From positions 1 to 43,371 of IMG/VR virus record IMGVR_UViG_3300020202_000036: a DNA stretch of 43,371 nucleotides. The stretch is one strand, 5' to 3'. The notes beneath the pieces are model-generated. The model was not told the DNA's origin. It searched no databases and saw only the letters and a program-made list of their open reading frames with translations. Source of the stretch: a virus. This document shows positions 6,047-13,120 of this stretch, in pieces (position 1 is the first letter of the stretch; the number at the start of each line of letters is the position of its first letter). The position numbers and the translations under genes are program-made.

Positions 6047-6412
6047 CTACCTGTCTCCTTCCATCACCACGCGGATCGTGCCGTCGGGGGAGACGATGAA
6101 TGTCTCATAACCCCAGCTGGTCGCCAACTCGATCGTTCGGCGCTTGCCCTCGGGGGTGGGCTTCTCGATTCCCAGGTTTTTCTTGATGAAATTGTCCAGG
6201 GTGTCGTGATGGAGTGGCTTGAATCCATGCCACTCGTCACGCTGTCTGACAACGCTACTGAACGCCTGGAGGATGTCCCCAAGGAACGCGGCCAGCATAT
6301 AATCAGGCGTGTTCGACCCATTCTCTACGCTGTGCCGATTGATAAGGCTCATTAACTCTTTTAAGAATTCCGGCTTAACTTCCACGCGGTCCTCCTTCAC
6401 CTCTTCCACCAT
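6047..6412 (-). CDS. Hypothetical protein
   Basis: A 121-residue protein from the ATG at 6412 (MVEEVKEDRVEVK...), chosen for GGGAG six bases upstream. It has a helical front (PEFLKELMSLINRH, MLAAFLGDILQAFSSVV) and a strand-rich end (ETFIVSPDGTIRVVMEG). The family is not recognised. Confidence 0.7.
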   Translation of the reverse strand: MVEEVKEDRVEVKPEFLKELMSLINRHSVENGSNTPDYMLAAFLGDILQAFSSVVRQRDEWHGFKPLHHDTLDNFIKKNLGIEKPTPEGKRRTIELATSWGYETFIVSPDGTIRVVMEGDR

Positions 6413-6603
6413 TTCGGCTCCCAGTTCCTGTTCGCCTCCTCGAAGGAGACGGGCCGGCTCCTCAGGCACATCCCGCAGTCGTCCGGAACATGAAGTTTCC
6501 GACGGTCAAGCTCTTCGACGAGGTACCACACCCACACAAAGAAGAGGACCAGAATCTCAAGGGCGAGGCGGGCGAAGAAGCGGTCGTCATCGGACTCGCT
6601 CAA
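6397..6603 (-). CDS. Small membrane protein with CxxC
   Basis: A 68-residue protein with one hydrophobic helix (LALEILVLFFVWVWYL) and a C-terminal domain containing DDCGMCL. It starts with an ATGA overlap on the signal-peptide protein upstream, so the pair may act together at the envelope. Confidence 0.65.
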   Translation of the reverse strand: MSESDDDRFFARLALEILVLFFVWVWYLVEELDRRKLHVPDDCGMCLRSRPVSFEEANRNWEPKWWKR

Positions 6604-6989
6604 GGTTTCACGGTCCCACTTGCCACATGCACCGGAACGAACGCCACGCCGTTGATGACGGGGAACGTCCCCCGCTTCACGATATAGCGCTCTATGGCGT
6701 TCTCAAGGCCCCGGATGTACTCTTCCTGGCCCTGGATCTTCTCGCTCAAGAAATTCGCCTCCCACATGGACCGTATGTACCGATGTTGCCAGGTCGCGGA
6801 CTCGAAGTTCTTAGCGTAGTAGGCTTGGAGGAGAGGACCTTTCAGCGTAGACGTGGACGCCGGTCCCCAGTAGTCCACCGACGAGATATCGACCTCATAC
6901 CGCGCCGGCTCATAGCACAGTTGTTCAGCCCTCGCCGGCAGGGCCAGGGCCACTAGCACAATCAAGACTTGCGCGATGAGCCTGTCCAT
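6600..6989 (-). CDS. Secreted early protein with Sec signal peptide
   Basis: A 129-residue protein from the ATG at 6989, chosen for GGGAGGAG upstream. MDRLIAQVLIVLVALALPARAEQ is a good Sec signal with a PARA-E cleavage site. The mature part is helical (AYYAKNFESATWQHRYI, EEYIRGLENAIERYIVK) with a strand-rich end. A secreted or periplasmic protein is unusual in a phage early operon and could act as an envelope or superinfection factor; that role is speculation. Confidence 0.7.
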   Translation of the reverse strand: MDRLIAQVLIVLVALALPARAEQLCYEPARYEVDISSVDYWGPASTSTLKGPLLQAYYAKNFESATWQHRYIRSMWEANFLSEKIQGQEEYIRGLENAIERYIVKRGTFPVINGVAFVPVHVASGTVKP

Positions 6990-7168
6990 GGCTTCTCCTC
7001 CCAGGTGTCCATGTCCTCCAGCCACAGTTTCCCGCAGCGCTTGCACTCGAACATCTCCTCCCGAATCCACCCGCCACCCGGCCTAGGTCGCGTGAACAGG
7101 GCCACGAAGTCACCGCCGCCCTGATGCCAGCCTATGGAACAGAGCCAGAAGAGGAACCGTCGGATCAT
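6962..7168 (-). CDS. Small zinc-knuckle-like protein
   Basis: A 68-residue protein with a hydrophobic front (MIRRFLFWLCSIGWHQ) and a CKRCGKLW motif at the C-terminal side. It overlaps the next gene by 28 bp and starts with an ATGA overlap at 7165-7168. The family is not recognised. Confidence 0.65.
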   Translation of the reverse strand: MIRRFLFWLCSIGWHQGGGDFVALFTRPRPGGGWIREEMFECKRCGKLWLEDMDTWEEKPWTGSSRKS

Positions 7169-7278
7169 GGCGCCCCCTCACACACGCAGCACTCCGCGCA
7201 CCGTCGGCAACACGCCTTCAACCGGTCGAAAAACTCATGACAGCCGATACAGTAGTGGGAGACGGGGAGGCGGGTCAT
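7165..7278 (-). CDS. Cysteine-rich microprotein
   Basis: A 37-residue protein (MTRLPVSHYCIGCHEFFDRL...) with eight cysteines, including CIGCH, CCRRCAECCVC. It starts with an ATGA overlap on the nuclease gene and ends in another. It is probably a metal-binding microprotein. The coupling on both sides supports it despite its size. Confidence 0.6.
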   Translation of the reverse strand: MTRLPVSHYCIGCHEFFDRLKACCRRCAECCVCEGAP

Positions 7279-7748
7279 CCAAACTTCCATATCTGCCGAA
7301 GATGTTCGTCCTGCTCGCGAAACTTGTCTAAGTCCACGAACGGAATCACTTCGGGCACTTGCCTTTGTTCATGTCGCTTTTTCTTGCGCTCTCTGACCTT
7401 GCGAATGTGATTAACCGCCCTCATGACTTCGCGCTTGAAGTAGTCGGGCCGCCAGATCACTTCGTCATTCGTGAAACGCAGAAACTGCCACTTCCTACGC
7501 CGATTCAGGATTTCCCATTCACGCAGAAGGTCCGAGGACTCTTCATGCTCCGGGCCGTCGATCTCAATGAACAAGCGGCATTCAGCAATCGCAAAGTCCA
7601 CGAACTTATGCCGAAACCGCCCAATCCTGACCGGCACGTTGCGCTCAAAGCGGACGCCGAGTTCCGTCAACATCTTGGCCGCCTTGATCTCAACATCGCT
7701 CTGAGCGTTCAGTTTCGCACGGCGCTTAGCCAGCCACTCGACGTCCAT
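7275..7748 (-). CDS. Restriction-fold nuclease, DUF559-like
   Basis: A 157-residue protein. After a helical front, the stretch VRFERNVPVRIGRFRHKFVDFAIAECRLFIEIDGPEHE gives the order expected of PD-(D/E)xK nucleases: D in VDFAI, then E-I-D in IEIDG, followed by W-E-x-L-x-R-R-x-W and a strand LRFT. This is the DUF559/VSR-like branch. The C-terminus is a basic extension (RKVRERKKKRHEQRQ). The start at 7748 shares one base with the stop of the initiator-like gene. It is probably a structure-specific nuclease of replication or recombination. Confidence 0.75.
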   Translation of the reverse strand: MDVEWLAKRRAKLNAQSDVEIKAAKMLTELGVRFERNVPVRIGRFRHKFVDFAIAECRLFIEIDGPEHEESSDLLREWEILNRRRKWQFLRFTNDEVIWRPDYFKREVMRAVNHIRKVRERKKKRHEQRQVPEVIPFVDLDKFREQDEHLRQIWKFG

Positions 7749-8464
7749 CAGGACCGCCGCGACAGGCTCGACGCCCAATCAATCGCGGTCTTCGCCGCCC
7801 AGGCGGCTTTCGACCGCAAGCTCTCGCGCCGCATCTTCACTTCCCCCAACAGCTCGCGGGTCATGCCCTCGCCCAACTGCCCCACCATTTTGCGCCAGAA
7901 GACGCGGCTTTTCTCGTCGTTGAGAACCCGCACGACTTCGTCCACAAGCGAGGACAGACCGTCCCCCGGCGGGGGGTTGGGGGTTTTTCCCTCAGCGCGA
8001 AGCGTCGTTGCCGTTGCCTTTGTAGTTTCGTCGTTTAACGACTCCGACAACGACTCTCGCCTCTCGCCTCCGACTAACGACTCTTGCCGTCGTATGACTG
8101 ACATATGACCGTCATGTGACCGTCGGTTGTCAGTCATGCCAGGCGGCGGCTTCGGAAACTTCGACTTCTTGGCCCTCAGCCGCTGTCCGAATTTCAGGAC
8201 CTCTAGGTACTCCTTATCCTCAACAGCGTAGAGACGTACGAGCCCGGCTTTCTCGCACTCGGCGGTCCAGCGTTGCACGTCGGCCTCTCGCACCTGTTCG
8301 AGGATCAAGGGGTACAGCATGGGTCTGAGGAGTTTCGGATTCGCGGTCAAACGGCCAAAATCGTCTGCCTTCATAATGATTCGCACAAGGTGGCGTTCTG
8401 CGTGAACGGTCAAGCTGTTCACGGGAGCTGAGTCCGTCCAGTCTCGCAGAATCCTGTTTGGCAT
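7748..8464 (-). CDS. Replication initiator-like protein (DnaD/O-type)
   Basis: A 238-residue protein. The front (MPNRILRDWTDSAPVNSL, LVRIIMKADDFGRL, then VQRWTAECEKAGLVRLYAVEDKEYLEVLKF) is the winged-helix pattern of phage replisome organisers that bind the origin and recruit the host helicase. A disordered, arginine/serine-rich linker (about residues 110-170) leads to a C-terminal helical region. The phage has no visible polymerase, primase or helicase, so this would be the handover point to the host replisome. Confidence 0.65.
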   Translation of the reverse strand: MPNRILRDWTDSAPVNSLTVHAERHLVRIIMKADDFGRLTANPKLLRPMLYPLILEQVREADVQRWTAECEKAGLVRLYAVEDKEYLEVLKFGQRLRAKKSKFPKPPPGMTDNRRSHDGHMSVIRRQESLVGGERRESLSESLNDETTKATATTLRAEGKTPNPPPGDGLSSLVDEVVRVLNDEKSRVFWRKMVGQLGEGMTRELLGEVKMRRESLRSKAAWAAKTAIDWASSLSRRS

Positions 8465-8528
8465 TGTTCCCTCGCTTTATCGCGTCGGAAAAATTTTGTG
8501 TTGCGATGTTTTACGCCGACTAGCCTTG

Positions 8529-8669
8529 CTATTTCTTCTCCCCTTGCTCCTCTTCTAGCGCCCTGATTAACCGTGCGGTCAGTTCCATAACCGTCGGACA
8601 ATTCCCGGCGCATTGATGGCGGCCGACGTGTAAAGCGATGCGTTGCTTGATCTGTTCGGACTTGGTCAT
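8529..8669 (-). CDS. Small helical protein with histidine/cysteine pair
   Basis: A 46-residue protein starting MTKSEQIKQRIALHVGRHQC. The HQCAGNC stretch may bind metal. It is mainly helical and ends EEEQGEKK. It starts with an ATGA overlap on the nuclease gene. The family is not recognised. Confidence 0.65.
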   Translation of the reverse strand: MTKSEQIKQRIALHVGRHQCAGNCPTVMELTARLIRALEEEQGEKK

Positions 8670-8995
8670 GCGGCCCTCTTCGGAAATCTCTCCTTGAGCC
8701 ATCTCGCCGCGTCTCCGTTTATGATGAGCTTGGCATCTGCGAACCGGTAGACGGTCCATTTCTCGGCGGCCGCGAAGTTGTACTTTTCGCAATCCTCGAT
8801 ATACCCGCGGCCCCGGTTGTGCCCGCCTTGCATCCAGACGCCGCCTTCAATCTCGACGGCGACCATAAATTCAGGCCACGCGAAATCGAACCGCCACTTG
8901 CGGGCCGCGTGAAACCGATGTTCCCTAATTGGCACTGGCATTTTGAGTATCCGAATCCACCCCGCAAACGCCTCTTCCAAGTCCGACTTACCCAA
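8666..8995 (-). CDS. Restriction-fold endonuclease, VSR/DUF559-like
   Basis: A 109-residue protein. EHRFHAARKWRFDFAWPE followed by VAVEIEGGVWMQGGHNRG and EDCEKYNFAAAEKWTVYRF is the highly recurrent phage nuclease pattern, with D in FDFAWP and E-I-E as the catalytic set. Proteins of this type replace RusA-like resolvases in many phages, so Holliday-junction or branch cleavage is likely; the exact substrate is inference. I chose the TTG at 8995 because AGGAGG lies six bases upstream. Confidence 0.8.
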   Translation of the reverse strand: MGKSDLEEAFAGWIRILKMPVPIREHRFHAARKWRFDFAWPEFMVAVEIEGGVWMQGGHNRGRGYIEDCEKYNFAAAEKWTVYRFADAKLIINGDAARWLKERFPKRAA

Positions 8996-9143
8996 TTCTC
9001 GCCTCCTGACGTCGCACGTCCCAAGTGATCCCGCACACGTGGCACTCAATGAGTCCCGGCCCCTTGTCGCGCATGGAGTTTGAGCACTTGGGGCAGATCA
9101 GTTCTAGGACAAGGTGAAGATGGTAAGGCGTTGAAGGAAGCAT
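8988..9143 (-). CDS. Small zinc-ribbon protein
   Basis: A 51-residue protein with CPKCSNSMRDKGPGLIECHVCG, a classical C-x2-C-x14-C-x2-C ribbon. The start is uncertain; the ATG at 9143 follows GGAG at a long spacing. It overlaps the TTG of the nuclease gene by eight bases. Confidence 0.7.
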   Translation of the reverse strand: MLPSTPYHLHLVLELICPKCSNSMRDKGPGLIECHVCGITWDVRRQEARIG

Positions 9144-9225
9144 CCTTGCCGCTCCGTGTAAGTGAAATTGTATGGGGGCTGTCGGCTCGACCCGACTTGG
9201 AATGCCCGTGGCCGCCCCCAATAGG

Positions 9226-9669
9226 TCAGAACGGGATGTCGGACCCGTCTCCTGTCTTGGGCGCGTCTAAGGCTTCGGTGTAGTCGTAGGGCATGACGTT
9301 CGTGACCTTGTTGTACCCCTTCTCGTCGATATCCACCGTGGCCTTAAGCTTTTTGCCAATCCAGCTATCCGTGTTCACCTTGAGCTTGCCTTCGAAGGGC
9401 TCCCCGATGGTCTTGAGAAAGTGAAGGGCCATTCCCGCGCCCTTCTCGCCTTCAGGGATAAAGACGACCGTATGATACCGGACCTTCCGCCCCGCGAACT
9501 GGAGGCTATCGATCACGCGGAAGTCCACCGTGACCTTGGGCCGGTTCGTCTCCTTGGTGTACCCCGCGACGGCAGACGTGATCTCCAGGTTGTAGATGCC
9601 CCTCGGCAACGCCTCGCGGCCTGAATCGGGCTTCACGTTCGTCGCATCGTATTCGAAAACTGGGCTCAT
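9226..9669 (-). CDS. DUF669-like protein, candidate ssDNA-binding protein
   Basis: A 147-residue protein from the ATG at 9669, which overlaps the ATPase stop (ATGA). The front FEYDATN, then ALPRGIYNLEITSA, followed by a beta-rich core and a glycine-containing end, match the phage DUF669 family, which regularly travels with Sak4-like ATPases. The last residues are GDGSDIPF. An acidic stretch ending in the D-I-P-F tip is the hallmark of bacterial single-stranded DNA-binding proteins, where it docks partner enzymes. I infer that this is the phage SSB substitute. Confidence 0.8.
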   Translation of the reverse strand: MSPVFEYDATNVKPDSGREALPRGIYNLEITSAVAGYTKETNRPKVTVDFRVIDSLQFAGRKVRYHTVVFIPEGEKGAGMALHFLKTIGEPFEGKLKVNTDSWIGKKLKATVDIDEKGYNKVTNVMPYDYTEALDAPKTGDGSDIPF

Positions 9670-10553
9670 ACTTTTACGACCTCCAATTTCTTGTTGAGAT
9701 AGTCCAGGCACTTTTGAATTTGTTCGCTCGTCATCTCGGACAGTTCGTTGACGCCCGCCTTGGTCAGCCATTTCTCAATGGTCCCGTCTTCGAGCTTAAC
9801 GATGCCAAGCAAGCGGTTCATCTCGGCCACCTGCGCGTCTGTCGCCATGTGTACCGGCTTGGCTTCCCGTTCAATGGCCTCGGCGCCGAAGTATTTGAGG
9901 AAGTTTGAGTAAGACCATTCGAATTCCGCAGGAAACTTGTTCTCCCCGAGTTCGGCCCGCTCCTTAATGGTCTTGGCGATCCGCTTCTCCCCGACCTTGT
10001 TGAGCTGGAAGATCAGGTCGAAGAAGTAGTCGTCGCCCTTGGCGCTGTCGTAGGTCGTCCCGAGGACCACCATGTTTTCTCCGTAGAGCGGCTTTTGGTG
10101 GGAGGTGACGATGACGTTCATGTCGAGCTGCGCCAACATCCGTTGAAGGCTCTTGTACTCGGATTTGACCTTGCCCCAGTAGCGAGGTCCGAAATCCTGA
10201 ATCTCCCGCTCTTTCTCAGAACGCGCATACTTCTCGAAGATGCGATTCCATTTCTCTTGAAGCGCGTTGTAATACTGCGTGATGGGGTCGATAATCAGCG
10301 TCTTGTAAGGGTGTTTCTCCGTCAAGAGCGCCTTGATCTCATCCTTGACCTCATCGGGGTTATTGGTCCTGAGGACGACGGATCCCATCTTATTGAGCGT
10401 CTTGGAATAGAAGTCCGTCCCGTTCTCCATGTCGATGACGTAAGCCTCTTTGAACTGGATCGAGGCCGTCGTCTTGCCGACGCCGGCGGGGCCGTAGAGA
10501 AAGAGTTTGAGCCTCTTTTCCACCGCCTCCGGCTTCTTTGCTTTGAGCGTCAT
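9666..10553 (-). CDS. Sak4-like RecA-fold ATPase
   Basis: A 295-residue protein. Walker A is GPAGVGKTT (residues 21-29), Walker B is LIIDP (86-90), and NVIVTSHQK (about 146-154) is a sensor-like strand. The order and length fit the phage AAA_24/Sak4 group of single-strand annealing or recombination ATPases. These act with a DUF669 or SSB-like partner, which here is the next gene. Residues 240-295 are a helical C-terminal extension. It probably drives recombination-dependent replication together with the host machinery. Confidence 0.85.
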   Translation of the reverse strand: MTLKAKKPEAVEKRLKLFLYGPAGVGKTTASIQFKEAYVIDMENGTDFYSKTLNKMGSVVLRTNNPDEVKDEIKALLTEKHPYKTLIIDPITQYYNALQEKWNRIFEKYARSEKEREIQDFGPRYWGKVKSEYKSLQRMLAQLDMNVIVTSHQKPLYGENMVVLGTTYDSAKGDDYFFDLIFQLNKVGEKRIAKTIKERAELGENKFPAEFEWSYSNFLKYFGAEAIEREAKPVHMATDAQVAEMNRLLGIVKLEDGTIEKWLTKAGVNELSEMTSEQIQKCLDYLNKKLEVVKV

Positions 10554-10592
10554 GCTGTCACCTCATGCGTTTAAGGCCCGCTTGGCCTTCTC

Positions 10593-10802
10593 TTAAAAAA
10601 CGAGTGGTTGAAATTCCAAAGCCGCCAGCTCCTGCCACCGTGAAAGAGCCGTATGCAAAAGGGGGTGAAACTCCTGCAAAACCCATCCGTCCCGCGTTCC
10701 TTTGTAGATGCCGAGCCCGTCGCGCCCATCCTTGACGGTGGGGCGCATCCTGTAGACCACCATCTCGCCGCGCAACGTCATTTCGATTTCAGCCGCGGGC
10801 AT
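10593..10802 (-). CDS. Hypothetical small protein
   Basis: A 69-residue, beta-rich protein (MPAAEIEMTLRGEMVVYRMR...) with RDGLGIYKGTRDGWVLQEF in the middle. It overlaps the upstream gene by 14 bp. No clear ribosome-binding site is visible, so the start could also be the ATG at 10781. The family is not recognised. Confidence 0.65.
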   Translation of the reverse strand: MPAAEIEMTLRGEMVVYRMRPTVKDGRDGLGIYKGTRDGWVLQEFHPLLHTALSRWQELAALEFQPLVF

Positions 10803-11001
10803 AGGTCACGAGGTCAAAGGCCTTGAAGTAACGCTCCATTTGCTCAGGGGACAGGTCCTCCACCTTGTCCTTCCCGATGATCTGATTGCACAGGTCAACG
10901 TGATCTTGGAGGATCAAAAGGAGCGTTGAGCCGTGTTTATTCCAGTCAATCGGCGGATGAGTGGCCATGCGTAGGACCTCCTGTCCGAAGGATTCTGTCA
11001 T
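10789..11001 (-). CDS. Hypothetical helical protein
   Basis: A 70-residue protein with helices (STLLLILQDHVDLCNQII, SPEQMERYFKAFDLVTYA). It starts with an ATGA overlap on the zinc-ribbon gene upstream. The family is not recognised. Confidence 0.7.
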   Translation of the reverse strand: MTESFGQEVLRMATHPPIDWNKHGSTLLLILQDHVDLCNQIIGKDKVEDLSPEQMERYFKAFDLVTYARG

Positions 11002-11153
11002 AGTGGGTGCCCCTTTTCGTCTACGGCCATGTATTCGAATTGATTTTCATTATCGTTGCCGCAAATAGGGCATTCCAGAATCTTCATTTCAAATCGATGT
11101 CGGCACCGCATACACTGAGCCATTAAACGCGGCTCCTTCGTTGTCTCGCTCAT
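10998..11153 (-). CDS. Small zinc-ribbon protein
   Basis: A 51-residue protein with CMRCRHRFEMKILECPICG, a C-x2-C-x11-C-x2-C ribbon, followed by a short acidic tail. It uses the ATG at 11153, which overlaps the preceding stop (ATGA). The shape resembles transcription-factor-like zinc ribbons, but no partner can be named. Confidence 0.75.
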   Translation of the reverse strand: MSETTKEPRLMAQCMRCRHRFEMKILECPICGNDNENQFEYMAVDEKGHPL

Positions 11154-11314
11154 TGTCTTTCCTCGGGCGGGACGCGAGAGAGGAGAGAATAAATTCTTTC
11201 AACGGTCATTTTTGAGCCCTGCAGCGGATTCGATGCAACATAGGGCAAGGCTTCGCGGAGGGCGTCCACCAGTTCCTTGTAAGTTGTCGGCTGGGCTGAT
11301 ATCGTCTCGCTCAT
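11150..11314 (-). CDS. Hypothetical small helical protein
   Basis: A 54-residue protein starting MSETISAQPTTYKELVDAL. It has two predicted helices and starts and ends in ATGA overlaps. The family is not recognised. Confidence 0.65.
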   Translation of the reverse strand: MSETISAQPTTYKELVDALREALPYVASNPLQGSKMTVERIYSLLSRVPPEERQ

Positions 11315-11508
11315 TGGGAGACTCCTTTCATGCGTTCGGCGAGCATGGCGTCGGCTGTTATATAGGCGATTTTGGCAGCATCATCGGCTGTTTTTAGAAT
11401 TTCTCCGTTCGCCCCGACGAACTTACCAGCAGGCGCCGCAAAAACTCCCGCTAACGCCTGACCCGCAAAGAAGTCTCTCAGTGCCGACTTTTCTTCGTCG
11501 TCAATCAC
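11311..11508 (-). CDS. Conserved phage early protein (DFFA-QAL-ADAML type)
   Basis: A 65-residue protein with SALRDFFAGQALAGVF at the front and AAKIAYITADAMLAERM at the end. This two-block pattern is seen in a very common phage and prophage protein of unknown function. It starts with an ATGA overlap. Confidence 0.8.
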   Translation of the reverse strand: MIDDEEKSALRDFFAGQALAGVFAAPAGKFVGANGEILKTADDAAKIAYITADAMLAERMKGVSQ

Positions 11509-11678
11509 CGTCTCCCTCCCATCATCGCTTCAAGCTCTAGACATGGACAATCCAATATCCCACCGCTCCACCGTGGATCGCATCCCGGCAATTCGTGCTG
11601 GGCCTCCAGGTCCATCTGCCATTCGGTCAATAGGACCTCGGGAGGCTCTAGAGGGCCGTCGAGGTTGGGGTCTGACAT
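11505..11678 (-). CDS. Hypothetical small protein
   Basis: A 57-residue acidic protein (MSDPNLDGPLEPPEVLL...) with CDPRW and DCPCLELE cysteine pairs. A perfect AGGAGG sits before the ATG at 11678. It restarts the operon after a 220-bp gene-free gap. Confidence 0.65.
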   Translation of the reverse strand: MSDPNLDGPLEPPEVLLTEWQMDLEAQHELPGCDPRWSGGILDCPCLELEAMMGGRR

Positions 11679-11900
11679 TGTGCTCCTCCTAAATCTGAGA
11701 GTAGGGGCCGGAATTGCACCGGCTTAGTCCATTTCCACTGTCATGGTCATTCTCCGTGCCCGTGGCTAGGAGACTGCGCCCCGTTAATTTGGACTGACGT
11801 ATATCCCCAGACGGGACCGAGCCGGGTAATTGCCGCGTTTCACTGTCAACGCCGCCCTACTCATACGCCGGACCCTCGCCCGGCCCTGCCCGCTGGATTT
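11679..11900 (-). other. Gene-free gap with tRNA-like pairing
   Basis: I find no gene here. AGTAGGG at 11700-11706 and its complement CCCTACT at 11855-11861 bracket 148 bases. Directly inside one end is a 5-bp stem with a seven-base loop (11707-11723, loop TGCAATT on the minus strand). Directly inside the other is a 4-bp stem (GCGT/ACGC) where a D arm would be. This imitates the acceptor, T and D arms of a tRNA, but no credible anticodon arm is visible and the T loop lacks the TTC. It may be chance, or a structured 5' leader for the next gene. Confidence 0.3.
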
Positions 11901-12101
11901 CTACCGACTCTCAGCGCGAGCGATGGCCTCCACGTGGCCACAACGAACGGGGATGCCGATCCTTTGCTCTCTCGCCCAACCCGTGACTGCCTCCAGAGCG
12001 TTCAGCAGATTGGTCGCGTCGGTCTTGAGCCGATCGAGGTCCTGAATCGTCGCATCGTCCAGGTCCGCCCACCAGGGTTTCAGAGATTTCGTCATCGCCA
12101 T
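11901..12101 (-). CDS. Hypothetical helical protein
   Basis: A 66-residue protein with helices DDATIQDLDRLKTDATNL and NALEAVTGWAREQR, then RCGHVEAIARAE. The ATG at 12101 was preferred over 12095 because GGAGGG lies nine bases upstream. The family is not recognised. Confidence 0.7.
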   Translation of the reverse strand: MAMTKSLKPWWADLDDATIQDLDRLKTDATNLLNALEAVTGWAREQRIGIPVRCGHVEAIARAESR

Positions 12102-12103
12102 GA

Positions 12104-12253
12104 CTACCGGCCCTCCACCATGGCGACGGCGGCGCGGAGTCCTTCAAGCGCCGGGTCGAATAGTATCCCCTCGAGCAAGGTCACGATCTGCTCGACTTCC
12201 GTGTAAAAGTCCAGCGCGGCGTCTTGAAGCGGGCTATTTTCGTTCGTCTGCAC
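12104..12253 (-). CDS. Hypothetical small acidic helical protein
   Basis: A 49-residue protein (MQTNENSPLQDAALDFYTEV...) with a GTG start at 12253 and AGGAGG upstream. It is mostly one or two helices. It is separated from the next gene by two bases. Confidence 0.65.
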   Translation of the reverse strand: MQTNENSPLQDAALDFYTEVEQIVTLLEGILFDPALEGLRAAVAMVEGR

Positions 12254-12593
12254 GATGTCCTCCTAAATTGACGCGGTGGTGGGCCGGTGGCTTAGTTACC
12301 GGCATCTTGGTGTTCCCTTCTCATCCTTATTGCGCGGGCGTTTTCCCCGATTCCACATTTCCCGCGCCAGCTGGATTCGATACAACAGGGAAGTGACTTG
12401 ACCTCTCAACGGTGGTCTGAAGGACTCGCACGAGACAGGGCTTTCACCTGAATCGCGGCTGGGTATGCTTTCCAGCCCTCGGGGGAGCCGTAGCCAGAGA
12501 CCATCCGAATCGAACTACACCACCACCGCAAAAATCCGCCCCGTCCGACGGCACTTCCCCGCCCATGCGGCCCCACCGGCCGCCCCGCTTCCC
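12254..12593 (-). other. Gene-poor stretch with strong RNA hairpins
   Basis: No convincing gene is visible in these 340 bases. On the minus strand they can form GGCTGG/CCAGCC and CCGGT/ACCGG hairpins, plus a 10-bp long-range pairing GCGGTGGTGG/CCACCACCGC that spans most of the gap and ends just before the AGGAGG of the next gene. Short frames exist, such as one ending LYRIQLAREMWNRGKRP, but none has a ribosome-binding site. It could be an untranslated structured element. Confidence 0.35.
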
Positions 12594-12767
12594 TCAAAAT
12601 TGTGAGATCGTCACCCAAATGATCCCGCATCCAATGAGCACGAGAATGAAGGACACCACCAGGGCCAGGACGGGCTTGTCCTTTTTGGGCGTGGGCTTCT
12701 CTCGGCCCTCGCAAGCCAACTTCGTCCATTGTTTCATGAGTCGCGAATCGTTCACGTCAAAGACCAT
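12594..12767 (-). CDS. Small tail-anchored membrane protein
   Basis: A 57-residue protein with a charged front (MVFDVNDSRLMKQWTKLACE) and a hydrophobic helix over residues 33-54 (VLALVVSFILVLIGCGIIWV). It lies nine bases after another small membrane protein. The family is not recognised. Confidence 0.65.
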   Translation of the reverse strand: MVFDVNDSRLMKQWTKLACEGREKPTPKKDKPVLALVVSFILVLIGCGIIWVTISQF

Positions 12768-12776
12768 ATACGTCTC

Positions 12777-12923
12777 CTATCCTTGATATCCAAACCCGAT
12801 CGGATTCGTCCGTGCCGAAAACTCCGCCGTTCCCTTCGCGTAGTCCATTTCGTTCCTTACGTTGCAAAAGAGCGTCACGAACAGGGCCAGGACGGCAATA
12901 CAGGCCAGGGTTTTCAGGTTCAT
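12777..12923 (-). CDS. Small signal-anchor protein
   Basis: A 48-residue protein starting MNLKTLACIAVLALFVTLFC, one N-terminal hydrophobic helix and a short polar tail. It starts with an ATGA overlap on the excisionase-like gene. It could be a secreted peptide or membrane anchor. Confidence 0.65.
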   Translation of the reverse strand: MNLKTLACIAVLALFVTLFCNVRNEMDYAKGTAEFSARTNPIGFGYQG

Positions 12924-13120
12924 GCGGCACTCTTGTTAATCCAGGCTAGGAAGCTGTCCCGCTCGGCGAGAATCCGATTGGGCGCGACGTTCCTGGCCGG
13001 CAATTGCATATGGTTGATTCGGTAAAGGATCATGTCATACCAGTTCTTCGGTTTTTTCTTACCCCAAATAAGGTCAGCGATTTGGTCTTGGTTTAGGATT
13101 TGGGGATCGTGGTAGGTCAT
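12920..13120 (-). CDS. Excisionase-like helix-turn-helix protein
   Basis: A 66-residue protein. LNQDQIADLIWGKK at the front, then YDMILYRINHMQLPA and a final FLAWINKSAA have the size and shape of AlpA/excisionase-type MerR-like winged helices. Being the second gene after the leftward promoter suits an excision or early control role. The start overlaps the previous stop (ATGA). The assignment is by pattern only. Confidence 0.6.
   Translation of the reverse strand: MTYHDPQILNQDQIADLIWGKKKPKNWYDMILYRINHMQLPARNVAPNRILAERDSFLAWINKSAA

Noticed and set aside
12400-12540. tRNA gene on the minus strand
   Set aside because: Complementary ends (GGTGGT/ACCACC or TGGTCT/AGACCA) exist, but no T arm or anticodon arm with the required invariant bases can be formed.
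12406-12729. 107-residue minus-strand frame
   Set aside because: It overlaps a better small membrane-protein gene in another frame and has a shadow-like composition.
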